Shown in pieces: positions 55,331 to 64,000 of a stretch of DNA of 64,000 bases. The translations under genes and the position numbers were made by a program. Within the stretch, counting starts at the first letter, position 1. Each line of letters begins with the position of its first letter. This stretch comes from Takakia lepidozioides (Eukaryota; Streptophyta; Takakiopsida; Takakiales; Takakiaceae): assembly GCA_030704615.1 (NCBI GenBank), contig CM060731.1:65082756-65146755 (forward strand), written 5' to 3'. The notes beneath the pieces were generated by a model that saw only the letters and a list, made by a program, of their open reading frames with translations, was not told the DNA's origin and ran no database searches.

Positions 55331-56730
55331 GTGATGCAGGACTTGAGGATGGGGGTTAAATCGCAGTTCCACTTGCAAAATGGACTGCTCCGGTATAAGC
55401 AAAAACGTCTCTACGTGCCAAAGGGAGGGATCAGAGATAGCCTCTTGAGAGAATGCCATGATAGCCCGCTTGCGGGCCACGGCGGAGCCAAGCGCACTGC
55501 GGCACTCTTGAAGAAAGAGTATTTCTGGCCCAAACTGAGGGAGGAGGCAGAGGAGTATGTCAAGACATGCACCACATGCCAACAAAACCGGAGCGAGTAC
55601 AAAAAGCAAGCGGGGCTGTTACAACCCTTGCCGATTCCAGAGGGGACTTGGGAAAGCGTCTCGATGGATTTATGACTGCTATGCCGCTGTCAAAAGGATT
55701 CGATGCAATCATGGTGGTGGTGGATAGGTTCAGTAAAATGGGCCATTTCATCCCCACCAAGGAGACGGCAACGGCGCAGGAGACAGGGCGACTTTACTTC
55801 GCCCACATCTTAAAGCATCATGGAGTCCCGAAGGATATTGTCTCGGACCGCGATCCAAAGTTTACGAGTAAATTTTGGAGGGCACTTTGGAAGAAGATGG
55901 GGACGAGGCTGAAGATGAGCACCGCCTTCCGACCTACGACCGACGGCCAAACAAAAAGAGTGAACTCCGTAGTGAAGCAGATATTGCGGAATTACGTGTC
56001 GGCAGACCAAACAGACTGGGTGGAACACTTAGACGCGGCAGAGTTCTGTTATAATAACACAGAACACTCCGCAATGGGAGTTTCCCCTTTTGTATTGGTC
56101 TATGGAAAAGCACCTCTGGTGCCGACAAGTTGGGCCGCCCAGGACGTTGAGGAACCGGCAGTAGCGGTGGTACTGGAAGAACGCGAGCGTTTGTTGAAGC
56201 TCGCAAAGTACAACATTGCCAAAGCTAGGAAACGGTATGAAAGGCAGGCGAATCGGAAGCGGAGGGAAGTGAAGTTTGAGGCAGGCACAGAGGTCTGGTT
56301 GAACATCAAGAATTTCCGACTACCTCCGGAAGTGAGTCCGAAGTTCATACCTCCGTATGCGGGACCCTTTCGCATTCGGAAGGTTATGAATGAGGATGTG
56401 TATGAATTGGAGCTGCCGGCAAACAGCAAGATGCACCCAGTATTCCATGTCTCCCTTTTGAAGCCTTACTTCAAAGATGAAGCGCGTCCGAATCGGCATC
56501 AAGTGTTGCGTCCGCCACCTATGCTATTGGATCATGAAAATGAACCTGAGTACGAGGTGGAGGCAATACTTAAGTCGAGGAGGTTCAAGAACCGAGAAAC
56601 GGAGTATCTTGTCAAATGGAAGGGCTATCATCAGGTGGAGGCATCTTGGGTGCGTGCCTCAGAAATGGGAAACGCATCCGAGGCGGTTGCAGCTTTCGAA
56701 GGGCGACCTCAAAAGCGGAAGAAGCGTTGA
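55331..56730 (+). pseudogene. integrase-chromodomain of chromovirus C
   Basis: HHCC (HDSPLAGHGG, CTTCQQ), DDE core with D in VSDRDPKFTSKF and TDGQTKRVNSV (Lys replaces the catalytic Glu, as in A), the segment EVWLNIKNFRLPPEVSPKF and a complete chromodomain YLVKWKGYHQVEASWVRASE, stop TGA 56728-56730. A 1-bp loss at about 55672 (GGATTTATGA versus GGATTTCATGA) splits the frame. Confidence 0.85.
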
Positions 56731-57624
56731 TGGGGACATCAACCTTGGAGCGTGGGGGAGGAAATGCATGCTTAGCTAGCTTAGGAATCCGATTGCAAAA
56801 ACTTGTATTTGTACAAAACGTGCTATAAATGAAATGGCTTCCAAATGTTGTGCGTCCTATTTTGTTTGGAATGGTGATGCATGGTATGGTTGGCTAGTGT
56901 ATAGAATGCATGCTAGCTTATAAAAGTGGGAGAGGTAAATTGGGTTAATCGTGTGTTTGCGTAGTGCCGAAATCGGGTGACCCCCATCCAAGGGGCAAGG
57001 AAACTTGCGCCTTCTTTGGGAGTTCACGTGCTAGTGCGCACCTGGCGCGTGCACGTACTATAACTGCGCTACCGAGGGGGTTGCCTTGTAGTGCGGGCTA
57101 ACACGGAAGCTACGTGCTTCCGTTCACGTACTATAATCGTGTAGCCTCGGGACGAAGTCGTAGTGCGGCTTCGGCGTGTTCCCGTACCTCAGGCCAGCAT
57201 TCCAAGGCGGACCCAATTGTAATGATTGGGGCGCACGGTTGGTTCAAGGTTATCTTCCTAGTTAAAGAGGGTTCCAGGGAACCCTTGCTCAAGGTGATGC
57301 CAAAAGCGGCATCATGAGCGATCGCAAGCAATGTTGTTGCAGTAAGGCGATTCGATCCTCGGGAGGATCGTTCCTTGGCCTTGAAGTAGGCCAAGAAGAG
57401 TGCACTGGGAGGAGCTGGAGAGGCTCCACCCTTGGCCGGGACTTGGAGGAAGTCGGCCGAACTAGCTAGTGGAGAGTAGAGTCAAGTGTGGGGTTTGGTT
57501 CTTTGCCATGGGACGCCATGGTACGGAAACAAACTCCTTGATGTGGGACGCCACAACTTGGATGTTCGTTTCTACAAAATGTACAAGTCGATGAGGACAT
57601 CGACTCCCTGTTGGTAGGGGTGTG

Positions 57625-58352
57625 TGTCGCAGCCCTTTGCCTTGAGGGCAGGGGGTCGGGACACATGAGGGGCTGCCCCTGTGGTGGGGGCAGCGGCAGC
57701 GGTAGGTATGGGGGGCTGAAGCACCCTTGAGTGCCCAAGGCACTCAAGGAGGCGGAGGCGCTCACTAGATGGAGCCCCGCACACCGGGTTGCGGTGGGGG
57801 TGGCTCCACAAGGGGTGGTGGTAGCTTAGCGGGACTTAGTGGGGGTGGCATAGGACTCACCATGGGGGCGGAGACCTCGTGGTGGGAGTCGTGGGGAGTC
57901 TTGGGACTCATCACGGTCCATAGGGGCCGTGGTGAGTGGGCCAAGACTCACCGCAACTCATCACCGGGAGTCGAGGGTTTTCGTGGTGGTTCGCCATAAA
58001 ATGGCATGGCTGGTTGTGAAACCCCCGCGGACAGCTACAGAAGTATATATAAGGGGAGTAGTGACCCCGAGAATGGTGCAAGCCCGTTGGTGACCAAAAA
58101 CTAGAGAGTAAGCGAGCGAGCCGGAAAGCGACCAAAGAGTGGGGAGCTGTTCCGGACTGCCATCTACCAAAGGGAATTCACCTAGTCCCAAATAGGTGGA
58201 GGGTTTAGTTGGAAGCGAAGGGGGACTGTTATGTCCCGATGAGCAGCCGAAGCTCCAAGTTGGCCCGGGCGGCCAGGTTGGGAGTCAGGCGCACGCATCA
58301 AAGCGAGTAACTATGACTTGAACGGGAGCTTACCGAAGTGAGGTGCGCGACA
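57625..58352 (+). repeat. 3' LTR of chromovirus C
   Basis: 728 bp, TGTCGCAG...GTGCGCGACA; preceded by the purine-rich GGTAGGGGTGTG. Confidence 0.85.
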
Positions 58353-59326
58353 CTAGGACTCGCCTCCTATTACCGGAAGTATGTGAGAAATTTCGCCAAG
58401 ATCGTGGGGCCGCTGTCGGACCTTCTGTGTAAATCCAAAGTCTGGGTATGGAACACATTTTGTGGCCAAGCTTTTGCTGAATTGAAGCAGCGGATGGCGG
58501 AAGTTCCAGTCTTGAAAATCCCGGAGTTCGATCGTCCATTTGAGATTCATACAGATCCGTCGGACTTCGCGATTGGGGGTGTACTTATGCAAGATGGACG
58601 TCCAGTGGCTTACGAAAGTAAGAAACTGAATGAAGTGGAGCGATGGTGGCCGACGCACGAAAAAGAGTTGAAGGCGGTGGTGCATTGCCTTGAGCTTTGG
58701 CGCCACTATGTTGGTTCCAACCCAGTGAAGGTGTTCACGGACAATGTCACAGTGAAGTATTTTGCCACGCAGCCCAAGTTGTCCCCAAAACAACTTAGGT
58801 GGCAAGATACTTTGGCGGTGTTCGACGTGGATATCCAGTACAAACCGGGACGGGACAATGTGGTGGCCGATGCTTTAAGTAGAAAGCAACAGCTCCTGTT
58901 GGTGTACAGGGGCGAGACGGCGCTCCAAAGGAAGATCCGGAAGGCTTGCCGGAAGGATGAGCTGGCGAAGTCCGTGATGCAGGACTTGAGGATGGGGGTT
59001 AAATCGCAGTTCCACTTGCAAAATGGACTGCTCCGGTATAAGCAAAAACGTCTCTACGTGCCAAAGGGAGGGATCAGAGATAGCCTCTTGAGAGAATGCC
59101 ATGATAGCCCGCTTGCGGGCCACGGTGGAGCCAAGCGCACTGCGGCACTCTTGAAGAAAGAGTATTTCTGGCCCAAACTGAGGGAGGAGGCAGAGGAGTA
59201 TGTCAAGACATGCACCACATGCCAACAAAACCGGAGCGAGTACAAAAAGCAAGCGGGGCTGTTACAACCCTTGCCGATTCCAGAGGGGACTTGGGAAAGC
59301 GTCTCGATGGATTTCATGATTGCTAT
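58353..59326 (+). pseudogene. chromovirus D: internal fragment, RT end to integrase start
   Basis: Begins at CTAGGACTCGCC ([13 protein letters not shown]), directly after LTR C, and includes RNase H (HTDPSDFAIGG, with Pro in the usual TDAS), [19 protein letters not shown], the HHCC region and the start of the integrase core. It stays in one frame. It stops at 59326, where LTR-like DNA of another family begins. Confidence 0.85.
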
Positions 59327-61100
59327 AAGACATGGATGGGACAAGTGAAGGTGTTTCCTGCATAGTGCAACAGGCCTGACTAGGGTTCTGTCTTGCACCA
59401 GCTTAGTTTTCATGCTGATATAGTCACTCAAACAGCTTACCAGTGGGTTAATGACAGCCTATGAGTTCACCATTTGCATGTAGCATCTACATTGAACCCC
59501 CTTTGTTGTCATGCAATCACCGAAAGTGCAAGGCAACATGTATCTACCATACAGTGCAGGTCTGATATTTCTATCCAACTCATGGTCTTTCCTTTATCTC
59601 TCAACTGACCCTCCTCTCATCATTCTTTTGCTGAGCGGATCTCTCTTCTTCCCAATGTTTTATCTCCCTTTTCTGATGCAAGTGCCCATATTGGACCAGA
59701 CAGCCCTTCTATCACCATTCCCAATTGACATGCATCATCTCTTATCCTCTCTACACCATTCTGGTTTGAAGCCCAGACCACCACTCCATTCCATTTTCAA
59801 AAACCCTTTTTCCTCTATCACATGTCTCTATCCTTTTCCCTTCTATCAAGAGCAAGTCCTAAATCTGCCCAAAACGATTTCTAAGTCACACCCAAAAAGG
59901 AAGCATCCTATGTTTGAGAGCTGACTTCCCAACTTCTTGCAGCACTCCACACAACTTCCACCCTACCTCATTTTCTCTCTACCACCAGAACTGGTATGAA
60001 TTCCAGAAGTCTCCATTCCATTTGCCAAAATCTTTTTCTATCTCCCTCATTTCTATTGAGAGTCTCTCTAGCAAAATTCCATAGCAACTATCCCTAAGTC
60101 AGAGAGGAGCTTGCATCTATGAACTTAGCTCTCTTATACTCTCCAGCTGAAGCGGTGGGATCGCCTGCCTGAAATGGCACCTCACCATCTCTGTCAGCAG
60201 CTCCCCTAACTCCTTTTGTCGTTTGAATGCCACGTTGTAAAAACATAGATCTATGCATGTCAGATCCTGTCATTGCTCTGCCACTCCACCTTCAGATATT
60301 TCGTCGATTCAAGCGTTCCGTGAGTCTTGACAGCTTTGTTTCAACCTATGGCAGTAACCTTGTTGCTTGCCAACTAACTACCCTATCCTACCATCTCTGC
60401 TAATCTACCCTAAGATCTGATGTGATAACAAGAAGACAATCATTATCTGAAAGCTTCATGCTCTACATATTTCACTCTTTGCTTCTTTATTTACAGATAA
60501 CCTGTATCACTGTCCACAAGCCAATGCCCTCATTCTGGCGATTGCACCATTTCACTAGTGGTCAAGTCAGTAATCCCATCTCTGCCCTTGATCTGGCAGC
60601 AATTGCTTCTCCACAAGTGCAGCTTTCTATAATTGCACATGAATGCAATGGCGGCGGTATCAGTTTGCACACCCTACCTCTGGCAGATGCCCGTCATGAT
60701 GGAGCTGCTCCATCATCTTAACTAGCCTTTGATCAAGTCTGCAACCCCACCTTCCTATTCCCTGGCAGCAGGCTGTTTCCCTTGCAAGTCCATCCTCCTT
60801 GTCATCGTGGTTATGAGAGTAACGACGGCACTGCTGCCCCTCCACCGAGCTGCTTTCCCCGCAACTCCTACACCTTCAGCGGTCAAATCACAGGAAGCAC
60901 CGCCTCTATGCCTTCATTACTTCTGTCAGTAGTACATGATATTACTTCCCTTGCCCTTGATGAATCATCCTGCAGCACTCCCTCTCTGTAGGCATGGATA
61001 GTTCCCTCCCGTTATTAGTACCAGGGCACTCCCTTTGTAGTAATGCCGGATCCTGATGCCAAGCAAAATTTCACTGTTACTCCCCTGCATTCACACTACA
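59327..61100 (-). repeat. diverged LTR remnant of the second LTR element family
   Basis: Ends CTGCATTCACACTACA exactly like the 3' LTR at 43561 and shares blocks with it: YTCTGGTYTGAAG, AGTCCTAAATCT, GAAGCGGYGGG, and GTCAGCAGC. No TGTAGTG start is visible at the left, so it is truncated there, and similarity is clear only from about 59740. Short frames inside have no family support; no gene seen. Confidence 0.55.
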
Positions 61101-63258
61101 CCATACCTTGTCCTGCACGCGGTCTTCTCCTCATCTCCTTCCGCCACCCGAATTTGATGATAGCCGGAGCGCAAGTCAATCCGGCTGAAATACTTCGCTC
61201 CTGCCAACCGGTCGAAAAGGTCGTCGATCCTTGGCAAAGGGTACCGGTTTTTAATAGTCACCTTATTCAAAGCCCTGTAATCGACACACATCCGCAGCGT
61301 CCCATCCTTCTTGTCTGCGAATAGCACCGGGGCTCCGTAAGGTGACTTACTCGGCCAGATGTACCCCTTTGACATTAGATCCTTGAGCCGAGTCTTCAGC
61401 TCGACCAACTCTCTGTGGCTCAACCGGTAGGGCGCCTTGGCAGGCGGTTCCGATCCCGGTATCATCTCAATCTTGTGGTCAACTCCTCTTCGCGGTGGCA
61501 AGCCGCTTGGTAAATCCTCCGGCATCACATCCTGGTATTTCTCCAAAATCCCCTTGATCCAATCTGGGCTCGGCTCCCCATCGCCTTCTCCTTTCACTTC
61601 TCTAATGTAAAGCAAAAACTGGGACTCGTGTGCCTCCTCCACGGCCCACTCCTTTGCTGACAGAAGGTTTATTTGCCCTCCCACGGATTTGGGCGTTTCC
61701 GACACTCGTAAAACCTCGCCACCATTCCCACATGGCAGCGTGACTACTCTCTTGCGGCCATCTATGACCGCTCCGGATTTGCTCAAAAAGGTCATCCCCA
61801 AAATGAGATCCACTCCATCGATCTCGCAGATAGTGAAGTTCTCACGTCCCTCCCAACTCCCCAGTTGAAGAGGAACATCAAACGCCAACCTTGTCGCCAA
61901 CTGAGGTTCTCCTTTGGCAGAGCGCACCTCAATAGAGGTCCCCACGTCACTTGTCGGGAGTCCCAACTTTCGCGCCGCCGCCGGCGTCATGAAGGGGTGC
62001 GACGCTCCTGTGTCCACCAACAACGACATGTTAGTTCCGGATATTATCCCATCCACGAACAATAACTGACTCCCTTTACGCAGGGCGCCAGTTTCCTGAT
62101 ACAACTCACAAGAATAGTTGCCTACCTTGCAAGTCCTGGCGACCACCGCTTCCACCAAGCGACTGATTGTATCTTCCGACAGCTCCGTGGTTGCCCGAGT
62201 CATGTTCAATTGTCGAGGTTTTGTGCACTTCTTGGCCATGTGCCCGGGCTCCCCGCAATTGAAACACACTCCATCAAAGGTTGCCTTCTGTCCGCCATAA
62301 GCCGCTCCACCCGCTTTTCCTTTCGAAGCACTGGGTGCCGCCTTGACGTGTGAAGGCCATTCCTTCGATTTCCACGTGCCATTATCGCCGCGTGGCCTAT
62401 CCCACTTCTTTTCCGGTCGGAAGGAGTCACCTTCCCGCCGGGTCTTCTTGTGGTTCAGCTCCGTACGGCCTTGTCTCTCACCCCTAGGGACATCCGAGAA
62501 ACATTCAGCCCTCTCAATTGCCTCGTTCAAAGTCTTGGGTGGCTTCTCCTCCAACTTCCGCCTGGCCCATGGGGCCAGTTTCGCCACAAAGTTGAAGACC
62601 ATTTCTGGTTCTGCCATGTCCGCGACTTCGAGCAACAGCACATTGAAAGCCTAGACATACCCCCGAATGTCATCTGTTTGCTTCAAATTCCTCATCTTGT
62701 CCCGGGCAAGCCAGGACACGTTGAGGGGCACAATCTTCATCAATTCCTTGAACCCACTCCAGTTCAAGTTTTCCGGACTTTGGTCCACCATTGTTGAGCA
62801 TAGCCCCTCAAATAGGTGGGAGCCACTTCCACCCGATCCTCGTCACTCAACTTGGCCGCCCGGAAGTACTGCTCTAGCTCCAAGAGCCAGGTGTTGAGTG
62901 CCTTCCGATTTCGGACGCCCTCGAAGGTGTCGGGTTCCTTAGGCTTCACCTTAAACTTTGCCTTAGCGGAAGTGGCATTAGCCGCCTTCAACACGTCTTT
63001 CAACGTCCCGCCAAACTGCGCCAACAACCCTTCCCAAAAGGCTGCCGGCATGGGAGGCATCTCTTGGTTTGTCGGAGCTCTCAAGGATTCCTCGGGCTCC
63101 GATTCCTCGGATTCCTCCCGCTCTTTGGCGGCCTCGTTTTCGGAAACATGAATCGCTTCCTCTAACGGCCGCCTCGGTGACACGCCGCCCCCATCGGGCT
63201 CACCGGGATCATCATCTTTTGGGCCGTTCCGCTTTCGCTTCGGCTTGCCCGACCCCAT
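61101..63258 (-). pseudogene. gag-protease-RT start of chromovirus E
   Basis: From ATG 63258 (MGSGKPKRKRNGPKDDDPGE): gag core LELEQYFRAAKLSDEDRVEV, a CCHC knuckle [14 protein letters not shown], protease [12 protein letters not shown], then RT with [20 protein letters not shown], which is missing from B. It ends in TACRTRYG. Breaks: an ~18-bp deletion with frame change near 62785 and a CAG-to-TAG stop at 62653. The best copy for the 5' half. Confidence 0.85.
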
Positions 63259-63298
63259 GATGAGGCCAATCCAAAGACGATCGCGTACTGAACTCTAA

Positions 63299-63310
63299 GC
63301 TCTGATACCA
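63299..63310 (-). other. primer-binding site, chromovirus E
   Basis: GCTCTGATACCA on the plus strand (TGGTATCAGAGC in element sense), 2 bp from the LTR. Confidence 0.9.
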
Positions 63311-63312
63311 AA

Positions 63313-64000
63313 TGTCGCGCACCTCAATTCGGTAAGCTCCCCTTCAAGTCATAGTTACTCGCTTTGATGTGCGCGCCTGACTCCCAACCTGGCCGCCCGG
63401 GCCAACTTGGAGTTTCGGCTGCTCACCGGGACATAACGGTCCCCTTCGCTTCCCTCTAAACCCTCCACCTATTTGGGACTAGGAGAATTCCCTTTGGTAG
63501 ATGGCAGTCCGGAACAGCTCCCCACTCTTTGGTCGCTTTCCGGCTCGCTCGCTTACTCACTAGTTTTTGGTCACCAACGGGCTTGCACCGTTCTCGGGGT
63601 TACTACTCCCTATATATACTTCTGTAGCTGTCCGCGGGGGTTTCATAACCAGCCATGCCATTTTATGGCGAACCACCACGAAAACCCTCGACTCCCGGTG
63701 ATGAGTCGCGGTGAGTCTTGGCCCACTCACCACGGCCCCTATGGACCGTGCTGAGTCCCAAGACTCCCCACGACTCCCACCACGAGGTCTCCGCCCCCAT
63801 GGTGAGTCCTATGCCACCCCCACTAAGTCCCGCTAAGCTACCACCACCCCTTGTGGAGCCACCCCCACCGCAACCCGGTGTGCGGGGCCTCCACCTAGTG
63901 AGCGCCTCCGCCTCCTTTAGTGCCTTGGGCACTCAAGGGTGCTTCAGCCCCCCATACCTATCGCTGCCGCTGCCCCCACCACAGGGGCAACCCCTCATGT
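63313..64000 (-). repeat. 5' LTR of chromovirus E, cut by window end
   Basis: Starts TGTCGCGCACCTC and matches the 36653-37379 LTR; 688 of ~728 bp visible. Confidence 0.85.

Larger units (their letters stand above)
55293..58352 (+). mobile_element. Ty3/gypsy chromovirus, element C (5'-truncated, with 3' LTR)
   Basis: Starts within the RNase H-integrase spacer (equivalent of 58936 in element D) and runs through integrase, chromodomain, 3' UTR (56731-57624, no gene) and LTR 57625-58352. After the LTR the sequence passes directly into element D. No 5' LTR is present. Confidence 0.85.
61101..64000 (-). mobile_element. Ty3/gypsy chromovirus, element E (5' LTR, gag, protease, RT start)
   Basis: Same family, reverse orientation. 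It holds the 5' half: LTR from 63313 past the window end, PBS, gag, protease and the first part of RT, cut at 61101 by the LTR remnant. Complementary in content to B and D but inverted relative to D. Confidence 0.85.

Overview
The window reads as nuclear DNA of a streptophyte plant (land plant or charophyte alga; fern, lycophyte, moss or Chara-type cannot be separated from sequence alone). The evidence is PLS-type pentatricopeptide (PPR) repeats, a PLATZ zinc-finger gene, a glycerophosphocholine acyltransferase fragment, spliceosomal GT-AG introns, and a dense load of plant-type transposons: Ty3/gypsy chromovirus, a second Ty3/gypsy lineage, Ty1/copia, LINE, hAT and Mutator-like (MULE). A run of exactly 500 N (50678-51177) marks a scaffold join.

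Layout: 1-4.2 kb holds a MULE transposase copy with a convergent unknown gene; 4.2-5.5 kb a hAT N-terminal fragment; 5.7-7.9 kb PPR pseudogenes with a GPC acyltransferase fragment between them; 8.0-8.9 kb a PLATZ gene with ~500-bp tandem repeats upstream; 11.1-14.2 kb a PPR pseudogene whose 5' end lies in a ~570-bp tandem repeat; 15.5-23.2 kb a LINE split by a complete chromovirus (element A, 5-bp duplication GGGCA; the LINE frame is restored across the excision point); 23.2-25.1 kb a foldback element, a copia scrap and a hAT C-terminal scrap.

The most interesting part is 25130-54950. It starts and ends with matching inverted terminal repeats (CTATTYCATGAG...CTCATGAGCGGGCAT). Inside are a MULE-type transposase with GCM/WRKY-like and SWIM zinc fingers, an unknown gene family represented near both ends, and a nine-exon gene whose product joins a ParB-like segment (DGNHR motif) to an amino-DNA-methyltransferase-like domain. 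A palindrome, ATTTCGGCGCCGAAAT, recurs about 35 times in the noncoding parts at a strikingly constant ~64-bp pitch, including inside the longer introns. I interpret this as a ~13-kb cargo-bearing MULE-like element. Chromovirus B (36653-41357) is inserted in its transposase gene, and a second, younger LTR element (41358-50677+, intact 2038-codon Gag-Pol) is inserted in B. The part right of the gap (51178-54950) overlaps the left part in content, so it is a second copy or a scaffolding join.

From 55.3 kb on the window is chromovirus fragments (C, D, E) and a diverged LTR of the second retroelement family. Almost all coding sequences carry stops or frameshifts. Many of the stops are CAG-to-TAG, as expected from deamination of methylated cytosine. 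The clear exception is the Gag-Pol at 43582-49698.
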